From the NCBI RefSeq assembly GCF_008831285.2, contig NC_045138.2:18075934-18139933 (forward strand): DNA of 64,000 nt, read 5' to 3'. A program made the position numbers and the translations under genes. This document shows positions 1 through 13,680 of this stretch, piece by piece. A model generated the notes under the pieces. The model searched no databases and was not told the origin of the DNA. It worked only from the letters and a program-made list of their open reading frames with translations. Each line of letters starts with the position of its first letter. Within the stretch, counting starts at the first letter, position 1. Source of the stretch: Nymphaea colorata. Taxonomy: Eukaryota; Streptophyta; Magnoliopsida; Nymphaeales; Nymphaeaceae.

Positions 1-1488
1 TCTCTTTATGTTACTATGCATTGGGGCCCCGAGATGACGTCTGCGCTTAAACTTCAACATTTGTAGGCCGCTTTTTATAATACACGGATTGATGTCGCCA
101 ATGCTTGAATTATCAAGTTTCAACCCAAGCAGTTGTACTAGGGCACTTCAGCCCGACATGTTACTAACTATATGACCCTTTAAATCTTGGCGGCCTTGAA
201 ACCAATTATCTGCAATATTCATAGGCCTTAAAAAATATAAATTAAAAAAAAAAATAATTTTTTTAATACATCGGCCTGCACGGGGCTGTTGGGCATATTT
301 GGCTTTTCATTGGCTGATTTTTTAAAGGGGAGCCATATCGGTTTCCATATTATATCCGCAACTTGCCAATAAAATAAAATTCCTATTGATCGGCGGAGGA
401 TGATCCGTACCAATATTAACAATACTATTATGAAAACTAATATCATTCTATATCTGTGAAATGCAAATTGGCAGCACTCTTAGAAAGAATCACGTACTGT
501 AGGAATATTTGAATCATACACTCTTTTTAGGATTGGTAAAAGTTTAATATATCTCAATGAGCAAAACCATCAACACAAACAACTTTCAGTAGGTAGGGGT
601 ATTTAATTTAATTTCATGAACTTATTCAAAACGAAACTGTTTTTGCAACTAAGCGTCCTGGGATATGAAATAGAAAAACTGTAAGGACTCTAGAAAGCAA
701 GATTTTCCACTATTGTTTCTTTATTTTGTTGAATTATGATTTGTGTTGGTGTATTTATTGTGCGACTAAACATAGAGTAATAAGAAAAAGTTTTTGAGGA
801 TGTTTGCTATTCTAAGTTTCATTATTTGTTTGCAGGTTTGATATTCATGGTTTTAAAATCAGACTTTGTCATTTCAACTATGACATCAAACACTTTTGTG
901 TCAGCTAAACTGTAAAACAAAGATCTTATCTATGTGTCATAAGTTTAACTGTAAAACAAAGATCTCATGCACGTGTCATATAAGGCATTTGGTAATAGGG
1001 ACACTGCATTCGGTGTCTTGTAAATGTGTTTCAACTGAATACATTCAGAGGTCATTTGGCAGCAGAGATACTTGTGAGTGTCCTATGAATCTGCCCCAAC
1101 GATTCATTCCGGGCACATTCTTGAACAAAAGTTCTACTATTTCATGAATCTTTGAGAAAGATTCACGTGACACTCATTGATTGCATATACTAATTAGTTA
1201 ATTTTTTTGAAGTGCTTACAACTTAACGATTTCAAGCATGTTACCAGGAAGCATGTGTGGGCAATATGTAGCAGTGCCTCTTAAATATTTAAAATTTTAT
1301 AACTAATATCTTTCAGTTAAAATTCTCTAGGTATACCCCTCTTGTTATCATGTTACAATGATGTATATTGGAAGCCATACAAGGGACTGAGTGCAGTACA
1401 TCATTTCATGTACATTTAAGGCTTCACAAACTCACGATAAAACTAAAAAATTCTGGAAAACATTAAGATATGGAAGCATGTAACGCTT

Positions 1489-1512
1489 TCTCTCTCTCTC
1501 TCTCTCTCTCTT
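1489..1512. repeat. (CT)n microsatellite
   Basis: An uninterrupted CT dinucleotide run of about 12 units in otherwise AT-rich spacer. Confidence 0.9.
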
Positions 1513-2149
1513 CAATGTTGGGTAGCATGGCGCTTTCATGAACGGCATAGTGCATACTATATCTCATCAATATAAAGAAAAAAAGAAGAGCTAGCAGCAA
1601 TTAATGCATTTTGAATTATGTGAAAAACTGGTCTCTGATTCGGTACTGCATGACCAACAGAAGATGTCTTCAATGGTAAAGGACCTCCATATAGGGAAAT
1701 TAAATGAAAAATCGAAGTATGGAGAGTAGATACCATGAAAATTAGTCAGCCCCAATAATAACAAGGATCGTACTTGCACACGGGAAATTAAATTATGGGC
1801 AACGAAGGATGCAAGAGAACAAACCATGAAATCCACCTAATATCTTCCGCGTTTGCTTCACGCAACTATGAATCAATTCACATATTTTTTTGAGAATGGT
1901 TCACAAGACTTAGCTTTGCAAACGCAGATTTGGTTCATTTAAATATGAAATATTATGCAATTCGTCAATTCACAAGTTTTTACACGGGAGCAACTCTTGA
2001 TGATATATAAGAGCTTCAAGTCTGGAAAGGTTGTTTCATGCTGGAAGATTAAAGCTGAATTGATATTTCATTAGGTGTTTGATCCCTGTTTGCAAGATTA
2101 ATGCTACAGATAGAACATCCCATCTTTGCTGGGCAATGAGTGGAGCCAA

Positions 2150-2443
2150 CTTGAGTTTAACTGAAAACTTAAGCTTATAAACTCATCGAATTTGAGTTAC
2201 AAGAATTCGACTCAATAAACTCGAGTGACCTTGTTTAGTCTATGTTGTCTTTTTTTTTTTTCTGTGATTTCCAAACTTAACACTAAGTCTAGTAAAGAGC
2301 TTAAACTGAGTCGAGTGTGAGCTGGAACTTGGTGTATCCAGTCAAGCTTGAGCTGACCTTGTATGCTCCCGAGCAATATATGAGTTAAGTCAAGCCAAGT
2401 TGACTGAGCTTGAGCTCGATTCGGCTTGTGCACAGCCCTACTT
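2150..2443 (+). repeat. Dispersed repeat, copy 1 (CAGCCCTA-ended family)
   Basis: This stretch is rich in degenerate GAGCTTGAGCTCGA-type words and ends in GTGCACAGCCCTAC. The block near 2,190-2,222 (a gagtt..aagaa.tcgactc..taaactc pattern) matches the block at 31,842-31,880 in the same orientation, and the ends of the copies near 12,990 and 32,210 also read GTGCAGCCCTA. It is an old, diverged, probably non-autonomous interspersed repeat; I cannot assign its class. Confidence 0.5.
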
Positions 2444-4459
2444 GCTACGAACATTTGAGTCACAAGGAACGGACTTCCCACACAAAATGTGTAGTGTCCG
2501 TTCCTCGCTGTTTCAAGAATGCAGTGTTCTTATTTGGTGTTTGCATGCACCCGTGGATCCAGTGCTGGAACGCCGAGGGCATTCATTTCATGAGCTGGGC
2601 AGTGTACTCATGTTCTCTTACCATTCTACGAAAAAGTTTCAATGTTTTCGCTAACCAAAGAAACCTGCCGATGTACAGTACAGGTAGAAGAGAAATCTGA
2701 ATCTTTTCGCATTAATTTGTTAATGTACATCGTCTTCTATTTCATAAAGCAACGGCACCCATATGGCAGACAACGTGCATAAAGGCTTTAAGTATGAATA
2801 ATAATACCACTGCTGCTTAGAATAAATGTGACTTGGACGCGAACATCTCCAGACAAATGTTTCATAAAGGTACATTTTGTTTTACGATCGCACATGCAAT
2901 TGATGTTAGCAAATAAACACTTATCTAGGAATCATGCAAATGAAACCAGTGATAAACTCAACCAAGCTGCAAAATTACATTTCTTTCACTAATTGGGAGA
3001 TAAAAATGTGCATTGGTAGAATGATGGTGGTTCATGGTTGTGATAATAATGCAGATCAATAAGCTATGATAGCTCAACATAGATGGTGAAGTGGCAGCTT
3101 AGGGGCCTTTTAAGTGTAAGGATGTGCAAAAATTAAAGGGTCTTTTCCTGTTACTGAAGCAGCAGGAAAACTTTCTTGGTAGGCTATACATGGAAGATCA
3201 ATACCAATAATGCTGCCCTGGGTTGCTTTTTGAACACCAAAGGTGTGAATTTTAGGTGTAGTGATGATCAATACAATTATCAACCGTCATTAAGCGCATT
3301 ATCCTCATTTAGCTGAGTTGCTTGGATCATCTTGATTTTTGAAGTATCGTGTTAGACCCTAAACTAGGGAACCAATGGTTCAGATGTAACCGATTCAAAT
3401 TCAAGCAGTTGCATTCCATCAGGGTTCAGATCAAATTAGTAATATTCTAACGTGTATATGGTATTATAGGCCGTTTTTTTTTTTTTTCTTACTGAATGTA
3501 ATGGGTATTAAATTTTGATGGACATCCAAATCCAGTTACCTGTAGAAATTTGGATGTGGTTTTGTATTTTATAAATACTCAACTTTGTATACAATTCCAA
3601 GATAAGTTAAGCAATATCCAAAATAGTCACATTGCGTTATCTACCACAGAGGCACAGACTGTCCATGTGGCCGGTGCCCTCACTCCCAAGGTCCATGCCT
3701 GCTTAGGCTTGCACAGAACGCAGTCTATGTAGATAGAATTTGGACTCTTCGACTATTTTTCTGACTGAAAGATCAACACACTGCAGCAATAATGAGGTCT
3801 ATTAGATCGAATCTGCTAAAAGGTTTATCGGCAAGATAAACTACCAATGTTCAATGAAAGCAAAACTGGATTTGTAAAAGAAGAGTGATGGTGAAGAACC
3901 ATTTCATATTGAAACTAATTTTTCTTCTTGTCCATTGGAAAATGATCAGAGAAGTATGAAGCAAAGAGAAGAAAACGCAGAGGAAGCCCTTCTCCTCCCG
4001 TGTTCATAGGAACACTTACATGGGACATGTGTCCCAACTACATGTCAATCTGGGTCGGCTGTAGGAGACAAATATGGCATGCGAGCGTTAGGAAACAAGC
4101 AGCAATCACATTATTTTCATGCCAATCTCTCCATCTGTGACCATAATTTGTATCGAACAGAAGAAACAAGGGCATTCCTTCCTGATCTCCCCTTGTAGCT
4201 GCCTGAAAAAACGACATTAATGAAGGTATTTAGTAAAAGCATTTATGAATACAGAAAATCATCCAGTAGGATAACCTAGATATACTAAAAAGTCCCAAGT
4301 ATTTGATACATAGCACACATTTCGGACATGCATTTACACAATCTAACAAAATTTAAGTTATTTAACACAAGGTAAACCAATGCTTATGGAATTATCGCAG
4401 TTGACTTCCTTATAAGAAAATTATCCCATGCACAAGCTTCAACAGTTTTTGGCTTTCAA

Positions 4460-4676
4460 GAAGATATCAATTTTGTAGAAGATATCAATTTTGTGAAACC
4501 ACAAGAGCATACATAAATGGAGCATATGGTATCGGTAGTCATTGTCAATTTTGTGTACTTCACTAATTCCGCTAATCATTATATAATCCATCAGAGAAGA
4601 CATAAATAGAGCATCTTGTATCAGTAGCCATTTGTCAATCTTGTGCGTTCTGCTAATTTCGCAAATCATTCTCACT
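4460..4676. repeat. Small tandem duplications
   Basis: Two nested duplications lie here. An 18-bp unit (GAAGATATCAATTTTGTR) occurs twice at 4,460-4,495. An approximately 89-bp unit starting ACATAAAT.GAGCAT occurs at 4,511 and again at 4,600, with about 80 percent identity. No coding potential is seen. Confidence 0.7.
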
Positions 4677-7600
4677 TAAAGGTAAAGCTCAGATACGTCG
4701 GAGCAAAAATGGGAAGATCCAAGCAAGATCCCCAGTGCGAAGAAAAAAGATTCAAGTTAGAGCGAAGAGTTTGAAGCAAGATTCCCAGATGGATTGGGCC
4801 ACAAGAATTCAGAGGTGTTAAGCTTTAAGATTTTGAAAACTGAGAACTTTCATCTCCACTGTGATGCAAATACCGTAGGACGGAAAACACATCAGTTCCA
4901 ACAGAAAGTTGCCAGAAGATAGGATGAAAAACATATCAGTTCTTTATTTCCTGTTAAACTGACCTTTTTGTGTGGAACTTCAGAAAAAACATGCTGCTTA
5001 AAGTTTACTATCATAACTGAGTGAGTTAAGGGCTTCAATTCAAATCCTGTGGATGTTATGCCTCAAAACCCAAACATCTCTGTCTGATTTCAAAGCAAAG
5101 ATTTGAGTATGAGCTAAAATTAAAATACCCGATACACAGGCTAAATGATTTCTGTTATCATTCATAAGATTCTGCATCATTGAACAGATCACAAGGACAG
5201 CAGGAGGTGGATTGGTCCCAAAAGATATACGTGAGATATTGCACTTCCCTACTTTTCTTATGTCTAATCCCATTCACTCTCCTAACTTGCCCCCCGCATC
5301 ATCACACAAATGCAGGATTTTGGTGATAAAATGTGCCACTACATGAGCATCACTTGAAAATGAACAAGCAACTTTAATTCAACATCTGTAAAGCGAAGCT
5401 TGAGAACAGATCAACAAAGGAAAGCCAATAAAGATGGAGCCGCTTGACTTCTTGGGTCGAAGAATATCATCTTTCAGTGAACTCATACCAAGCTATCGTC
5501 TACAGCTTCTGAAACAATGGCGTAAACAAGCAATGAAGCGTCTGAAGCGGGAAAAGGAGGAAATGAATCGACATTTTTTTAAACAAAGCCCACAAAACAA
5601 GAACCCAACAAGGTCATGTCTACAATCTCCAGTCCAAAAATGGGAACTCTCTGAAACCAGTTCATGGATGTAATTCAACAAGAAAGGAGTTTCATCTCCC
5701 GTTACTGAAGATTACAATAAAAATGATCGACAGGAATTAGTGGGTACTCCTCTTTTGGCCCCAAATGGCCTAGCCGTGCCCCACTGTTGAAGGAACAGGT
5801 TACCGGAAATTGGTGAACTCCGGTGGACGACAGCAAAGCGGGCGGATTCTCGCAGAGGTGCAGGGGCTAGCTACAGTTGTGCCTTCTCTGAGTTCTCTCT
5901 ATTTGCAGAGCTAATACAGAAAGGCAGCTTAGTTAAGAAAAACTTATCGCGCCTCTGGTTAGAATTGTCTAGTTCTTCTTGAATCGCTAGAGAGGATTCA
6001 GCTCCAATTTTACCTCAAATTGATCAGTTCAAGCACACCTTGGATAGGAAGTGCATCCTTGGGTGGTAGAGTTCGAACTTAGGTCATTAAGATTTGAAAG
6101 TCATCAGACCTTCTCCCATCTAATTACAACCGATCAGACGAAATCAGAGTTTTTGAGAGATTTGATTACCCAGATCATAGACCTTAAATCCATGGCCTAA
6201 GCAATTTATGGATTTCAGAATTACAATCTTAGTATGAACCTTTTAACGCATCATTGAAAACACCTGCGTCGAATCTAAGATTAGAGGCAATTAAATTCCT
6301 CCGAAGGGTCGAACGATGTCTAGATTAGTAAAAGTACATTTTATTAAATTTTATGTGGCAAGTCATAAAAAATTCATAATTTCATCGTCATCGCTGCTTT
6401 CGTTGTACCACTTGGACGTCGGACGTCCCATCGAGAGTCTTAAGCAAGGTAGCCTCAATCACGATGACTCTATTCTGGAATGGAATTGCAGTTATATTAA
6501 CATTCCATGAATTACCATATAAGTACAATTATATCCAAAGCTAAAGTAATTTATATGCTGGCATAACAGACGGTGCTAATAAAATATAACTCTTATAGCA
6601 AGTTATAAGCCATCCACTCAAATTGTTAATATGGGATTCACATTAAATTTTAAATTGTATGAATCGAGAGAGATACATGTATCTAAATTAAGTCCTGAAA
6701 CTTCAGTCACATAAAGATACTTTTTAACTAAAATTGAACATGAAAATGCGTTCGTGCACTATTTGTTGTAATTTATAGGACATGCTTAGCTCAAGTTGGT
6801 CTTGCAGAAAACTTCTGCTTCGGCAGTCAATCTCCCAGCCGTTTTGCTTTGCATTTGAAGGGTCCAAGATTTTTTGGGCAGTCTAGAATTGCGACACTAT
6901 GAATTGGTTCACTTCTGCCAAGAAAAAGACCCGAAACTTCAGTCACCATGAATTGTCCCCATTACTTGTGTTAAGAGTAGTAACTTCGGCATAGGGGCAG
7001 GTGCGGGTACCGTGTGGGCAATTTGCCACATACACCCACAAAACATACTTATTTTTATATTAGCATTTCAGAGAAATTTTCTTATTTACATGCTAATGGC
7101 CCCTAAAAGTTTCAAATTTATTACTAACGAATAGATTCAAAGATGGGAATGTTTGATCCAAATCCAAAACCGTCATTTAAGCCAAGATCTCTCTCCCTCT
7201 CTCATGCCGATGAACAGACATTTGTGTCACAAAAACACGACCAACCACATAAAATCACAACTTTTCCACTTCCATTTGGGTCTCAAATAAACGGGACCAA
7301 ATTCGTGAAATCACAACATTTCCACTATTACTGAGAAATTTGGCTATGAAGCAAAAGTTTTGCCTCATTGGTGGCAATGCACTTCCAACATTAAACAAGT
7401 CAGTCCACAGTATAAAACGTATATGACGGTTAGTTTAACCATGGTTAACATAACTTGAAATAGCAACCCAACTTTGGATGTGAACAACATGTCATATGGA
7501 CTGTCTCGTAATACAAACGGGCAAACTTCATTAAAAAAAAAATGAGCCACAACAAAGGACGAACTGAAACAGTGTTCAGTAGCTTCATAATGTTCTTTCT

Positions 7601-8219
7601 GCAATTTTAATCAACAGACGTCAGCTGCAGTAAGTTGCATGACATGACATATATATGGTCCAGAGCACAACACGATGTGAGAGTTCGAGAGGAGCCGATA
7701 CGGTAGGTTAGCAAGTGACAAAGCCTACTGAGATTTGGTCAAGTTTGGCTCGCTGTGGGCCAAACTTGGAGTCAGCCTTGTCCCATCAATTAACACAGAA
7801 GATTTTTGGGTACCATAGAAAAATTGTCGACATTACTACGAAATTCTTGGATGAAGTGTCCGATTTCTCTTTGGATAACAAAGGGAATTTGATCAAGGGT
7901 TCATACAGACTGTTTGGAAATACGAAACGCCGTTTGGTTGACAGACACTAAGCCAGTTTTTGGCAAAACTGGGAAAGAGGGAGAGAGCCCGAGCTCCTCT
8001 CTCTTCTCCTAGGCATGCAGTTAATTCTAGAGGAGTATGAAGCCTGATCTCAATTTTAATATGTTTCCCTTAATGGATGTTGGAGGATTATGGAGTGTTC
8101 ATCAAGGGAATTATTGTAATTTTCTACTATTGTGAATTTACCTTGTTTTGACTCCTTTTTGGATGAAGTTAGCATATCTTGTAGTCATCTTAATCGAAAG
8201 AATTGAAGTTTAGTGTGGC

Positions 8220-8430
8220 CAAGCAGAGCGGAGGGAAAGGGGAGCGGAGGAGCCACGGCCCTCCTCAAGTTTTGGAAATTTAAAAGTAGTTGTTAAATTG
8301 AAAAAAGAAATATTTGGCTTCAGTAAAATTTTTGAAAAAATAAGGGTTGAATCCTGTTAAAACTTTTTATTTACTAGTTGAACAATTGTTCTGCCCCTCT
8401 AAAGATGAAATCTTGGCTCCATCCTGAGTC
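8220..8430 (-). repeat. GGCGGAGCCA-family repeat remnant
   Basis: The end reads TTGGCTCCATCC near 8,410-8,422, the complement of the GGAGCCA motif that starts several other repeats in this window (22,696, 32,473, 40,994). The interior is A/T-rich and diverged. It is probably a decayed member of a small non-autonomous family. Confidence 0.35.
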
Positions 8431-9920
8431 GGAAGACTTTTGATGTTTCTAGACTTTTGATGTTTCTGTATCACGCAAATCCTTGTGTCTTGTAGTTACT
8501 TTTCTTCAAAATCTCAAAATGATAAGAGGGCATCATCCTTTGGGTGGTATGGAGGTTAACAACCCACCACTTCAAAAAAATTCTAAGGCCTTCATTTCCC
8601 TCTCCCCCCAACCCCCACTCCTTTGCCTCAAATTTTACATTTCAAAAGAATAGCACCTATGAGAATTGAAAAAATAACCTGTCTTCTACGCACCTGCCTG
8701 CATGCCTGACCAGCAAAGGGTGAAAAAGCATCATTCTTGACAGTTAAATTTACTGCAAACTTACCATCGAAAAGAGGCATATTGCACAACAGAAATAGGT
8801 GTGGCATCCCATTTTATCTCGATTCTGAAGATAGTTGATTCATCCTCCTATTCGATCATAGACCTAAAACAGCTGATATGAGTGAGTTGTGAAGGGCATT
8901 GAGATGCAAACCCTGAACCAGACATCAACATATCAGCACAGAAAGTACTTAAATGTCAAGAATTTGGTCATCCGCTGCCGATGCTGAATTCTTACAGTGT
9001 GGTTGGGAAGTAAATGGACAACATTTATATAGAAATCTAACAAAATCGCTTGATGTGAAATATATGTAAGGCTTCAATTGGATCATGACAACCACACTTG
9101 ATGTAGACATTCTCTTTTAGTGGAATGATTGCATTTGATGCAATAAATATGGCAAATTCTTTGCTTTATTACCAATGTAGAAGTACCAACCAAATTCTTG
9201 TGGCTCTGAAATTATTCCGATTAGATATTGATATCGATGGCTTGAGCAGAACAACCAGAAAGCTTCAAATTAAAGGTCTACAGAGCAGTGGTGGCGGTCC
9301 TTTTGGAATATTCTTCAATGAACATCATGATCAATTGATTTGAAGCATGTCAGCCTCGAAGCGACTACAACTGCCAGCCTACAAGTCCTAAATTGCTTTT
9401 TACTAGCACAGTTGCTAACTTTTAATATTGGTATATGAATCAGTTAGCATATTTCAGTAGTACTGTCTCTCTCTCACACACACGCATCTGCAACAAGAGA
9501 ATTTTAGTTAGGTTTCTCCATGTGAACTGATCAAATTTGTGGGAGAGATTTATATATCTGTTCTTTTTAAACAGTTACTGTTTTTGAATCTTGGAGTGCA
9601 CAAGTTTTTTGGGGAACACCCATTACACACATGGGCACCTGTACGCATGCGCATGCACATACACACAGCGGCCTAGATAGGAATAGAAAACTCTTGGTTT
9701 TAGGGGCACCAGTATGTATAAATGAATAAATCAATTAAAGCACCAATATGAAAATAAATGTTCTTTGTGAGGTTGGTGTGAGCAACTCTAGGCTGGTTGT
9801 ATGCATATGCCAGTGCACCATTCATAAGCCCATGTGTATGACATGTACCCCGACAATGGGTTAGGAGGACACATGTTATGCATCAAAGACTATGTATGGT
9901 GCACCCTGATGCACATAATT

Positions 9921-9936
9921 CTCTCTCTCTCTCTCT

Positions 9937-9989
<53 letters not shown>

Positions 9990-9990
9990 A
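9921..9990. repeat. (CT)n followed by (GA)n, self-complementary
   Basis: About 8 CT units run directly into TTGG and then more than 20 GA units, giving a sequence that can fold on itself into a long hairpin of CT paired with GA. No gene lies nearby; the open frames across it are only the repeat translated as Arg-Glu. Confidence 0.9.
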
Positions 9991-10537
9991 TTACCTATAC
10001 CTTCTTATATGTGGTTCCACATCTGCACACACACATCTACACATAATATATGTGTCTTGATGTGAATCTGAATGCATGCTTCATGTGATCAAGAATGAAA
10101 GATATTCTAGGTATGTTGTGTTCAAATTAGTTTTCTCAATGCCTGGTGTTACTCTTTGAGATCAAACCCAACATTAATTTTTAATACCTTGGCATTAAAT
10201 AATGAATAGGTAGTCTGAGAAAAAATAAAAAAAATTCTGGAATTTTGCCAGGGAAAGGCAGACAGAATGAACTCTACAGAGGAAGCATTTGGAACAATTT
10301 AACTTGCAGAAGAAATGGTGCTGCTCATTCCCTGGGAAAGATGGAAAAGACCCAAGAATCTGACTATTCCCACTCTTAGCCAAGCTGCTCTTGTAGGCCT
10401 TACAATTGCTGAAGGATTTCACTGGGCCTTTTCTGGTGTTGGATTGTACTCCACCCTAGAAGTAGTCTTTAGGAAATGAGGTTTTGGCTCTGGAATTTGC
10501 AGGCTTATTGGTAATTTTAGAGAAATTTTTAAAAAGT

Positions 10538-10585
10538 ACCTAAAGATTTGATAATAATAAATAAAGATTTGATAATAATAAAAAG
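10538..10585. repeat. 24-bp tandem duplication
   Basis: The unit AAAGATTTGATAATAATAAAT occurs twice in tandem, the second copy slightly diverged at its end. Confidence 0.7.
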
Positions 10586-12062
10586 AAAGACGCACCTACT
10601 TTTTCAATATTATTACAAACCCACCCATGTTTTGTATATCGTTAACTAAGAATTAATAACATTCTCTCATTGAAACCCAATGCTATCACTACTTAGACTA
10701 ATGAGACAAATTATTGATTAGAATATACTTAATCATAAAACAATTGCGTTATACAAACAATATGATTGTTTCATATTCCACTCTATTCAAATTAATTACT
10801 TTTTTTTTCAGTATCAAAATTAGTCTGGTGAATGCGTCAACTAACAAATAACATGTCCATCTTCCGGTGTAATGATCGGAAGAAAAATGTCAATAAATAT
10901 TGAACTATGCCTGCATGGTTGTGTCTACGTTCAAATGGAATAGGAAGACAAATTTTACCAATTCGAGATCCGAAAGTTTCAGCAACCATAATTATGACCT
11001 TGTTTGGCTGCTTTAGGTAGTTAATGAGCTCATGGCTTTCACGATCTTTATAAAGAAGTAAGGTTTCCTATGACCTAGGGAAAAAATATTTATACAAAGC
11101 ATAAAAGAAAAATAGAAGTAAACATAAGGGTTTAGGATACTTTCATGCGAAAGAAAAAAATGGCCTGGAAAGGGTATGTTGCACTGATTTAGGCCAATGG
11201 CAGGTAGGTGACTGGTCATTGGTTCAAGTTGCGTGGGCGCCAACTCTTTTTTTGCCAATAGGAGGGAACTAGCATGCTAGTTAACATAAATTTCACACCA
11301 AACACCAATGCAGCACTGGAGTTTGGAGGCACCGATACAGAGGGAGGGAGGGGCCTTTTTCTCTTCGCTTGGTTATGAGATACTCTTCTTGCTCACTTAA
11401 AAACAAGAAGCAAAACCCCCAACTCTAAAAAAGCGACCCATCTTTTGATATTGCTGACCTATATAAGCTTAGACTTGGTCATTCCTGGTGAAAAACCATG
11501 CAGCCACCCTAGAAAAGCTACCGTATCCAAATGTTCATAGAAGATAGTAGATTAATAAACCAATTGACAAGGGGCACTCCACAAATAACTAAGAGGTACA
11601 ATACAGTATATAAATAAACCAATTGTTGGAGACCACAAATGTGAAAATGAATAAAATTTTAGGGCTGTGTGGGCAAGTGCCCACACATGATCACATGTGG
11701 CCCTGCCCCTTCCATTTTTTAATTCCTTTTTGGGTGAGCTAAAAGCCCTCTGGACGAGCCCTTGTCCTTGCTTCCCGGGCTTAATGCTCCATCAAGTGAA
11801 TGGTGTGAAGACAATTGAACACTGTCAATTTGGCCCCTTGTTACATCTCATAAGGCCCCAAATCATATTGCCTAAGAAAATTATATTAGCAATGCGTCTC
11901 TTTCCACACAACTGGCCAACTACGATATGCTTCTTGATATAATTTTCTATGCTTCTTGTTATAATTTTCAATTAAAAGATGTGAAAATAACCTTTTTCCC
12001 TAGTCCAGAAATGACCATGGTTCGATTTGATTCAGTCAAATTCTACACAATTTTATAAAACA

Positions 12063-12080
12063 ATATATATATATATATAT
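12063..12080. repeat. (AT)n microsatellite
   Basis: A short run of about nine AT units. Confidence 0.85.
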
Positions 12081-12324
12081 ACACTAGATAATTTGTAAAA
12101 ACTTGCCAGAAAGCAAAAAATTTCATTTCAACTGATCCATCGTTGGAATCCGCTTTCAAAACCTGAAGCATCTCTTTGTTGTTTCTTTTATTTATTTGTC
12201 TATATTTTCAAAAAACAGACCATACGCCCTGAAGGGACAAATATGTCATTAAAAAAGTCAAGAGGCAAAACCGTCCTTGAACCGCCTCTGGTTCACAATT
12301 TCGCCAGACAATTTCACCGGACTG

Positions 12325-12520
12325 TCCTCAAAGGGGGCCCAGTCGAAGACGTGGAGTCACTTTATTGGGCATGTGGCCCCAGAAGCGGGGCCCAGAGTAT
12401 CTTGTAGATTGTGAAGTGGGGCCCGCAGCAGCCTTAAACGCTCGGGCCAAGCTTTCCCTTCCAGAAAGCCGCACGGGAGCAACCCTTGGGAAAGCACAGC
12501 GGGGCCCACCAGTCTTTTGG
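12325..12520. promoter_or_regulatory. GC-rich island with four GGGGCCC motifs
   Basis: Within an AT-rich spacer this block is clearly GC-rich and contains GGGGCCC four times: in gggggcccag (about 12,333), gcggggcccag (12,384), tggggcccgc (12,418) and gcggggcccac (12,500). GTGGGGCCC/GGGCCCAC-like words are the known type of binding site for plant TCP transcription factors. No gene start is recognised beside it, so a promoter or enhancer role is inference. The minus-strand frame of 96 codons across it shows no domain. Confidence 0.3.
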
Positions 12521-12599
12521 GCTTGACCTTTTTGACTGACGAAAAAATTACAAAGAGGGGCACATTCTTCTTGGAGACGGACGAGCGTGGGGCTTGCTT

Positions 12600-13000
12600 C
12601 TTCGGGCTCGCTTGACAAAACTTGGCTTGTGTTCGACTAGTTTATAAACAAGTTAAGTTCAAGCTTACAAAAATACTTGAAATGATAAGCGAATCGAGTT
12701 AGAGTTTTAGAAACTCAACTAGTTTATATTTTATTCGACTCTCAAACCGGTACTATGTCAAAACCGGTTTCTCAGGTACTATGTCAAAACCGGTTTCTCA
12801 AGTTACACACGTTAACGTTAAATGACTTGACGTCTAAACAAGTTAAATAAGTTAAACGAGTTGAGTTCGAGCTTGATTTGTATATTTGAGTCGAGTTCAA
12901 ACTTGTTATAAATAGCTCGAGCTCGCGTGTTTGAGATGAGTCAAGCTCGAGTTGGCCAAGCTCAGGCTTGACTCGGCTCGTGTGCAGCCCTACCTCCCAA
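12600..13000 (+). repeat. Dispersed repeat, copy 2 (CAGCCCTA-ended family)
   Basis: Similar in composition and end (CGTGTGCAGCCCTACC near 12,980) to the copies at 2.2-2.4 kb and 31.7-32.2 kb. Inside it a unit GGTACTATGTCAAAACCGGTTTCTCA is tandemly duplicated at about 12,749-12,800. Confidence 0.5.
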
Positions 13001-13499
13001 GCGTTCGATTGAGGTATCCTCGAAAATGACCGAAATGTGTTCATGTTTTAAAATTAATTGTTCATCCAACTTTGGAGAAGATGACAAAATGGGGTTAAAT
13101 GAAAATACTTTGAATTTAATTGTATATTGATGCATGGGCAAATGAATAAAATCACTCCTAAATTAGTTGTCATTTTGTATAAATAATTTAGGAGAAGCCA
13201 AGTTATTCACGCCCCTTTGAAAACGTTGTTTTATTGAAATCCATTGATTTGTTGTAGACGTGACGAATGCTTTTGTTGATGTAGCGAAAGTTTCATGGTA
13301 AGATGCACAGTTCATCATACTAACGATGCATTTTTGGACATGATACACACTTAAGATCTTTATTTTGCTTATTCTCATTGAGAAAACGTCAAATTTAAGA
13401 TCGTCAGAAGATATCAAATTCGAGGCTATCAAACGGCCACTAAATCACTCAACTTTTCTCTTATAAATGGCAAGATCATTTATAGCCACCCTCTACTCA

Positions 13500-13680
13500 A
13501 GTAAGGTTTTCTGTAGGTTGGGGTCCGTCTTCAATCAATTTTTCATGAGGCGGGTGAAATTAAAGTTTTAAAATTTTGATTAGGGTCGAAATATCATTTT
13601 TCAAAATTTTTATATAAAATATATAATTTTTTTTTTTGAGGTGGGACCAGGGTCCATGCGAGCCCTACCTTAACTCCGCC
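13500..13680 (-). repeat. Dispersed repeat, inverted copy of 41.0-41.17 kb
   Basis: The reverse complement of about 13,556-13,612 aligns well with about 41,085-41,145 (both carry AAAAATGATATTTCG, then a conserved run ending ACTTTAAT). The two copies lie in opposite orientation 27 kb apart. This is a member of the GGAGCCA-ended family. Confidence 0.6.

Noticed and set aside
5434-5673. 79-codon plus-strand frame with a basic coiled-coil-like middle
   Set aside because: Both strands are open here, no family is recognised, and there are no convincing splice partners.
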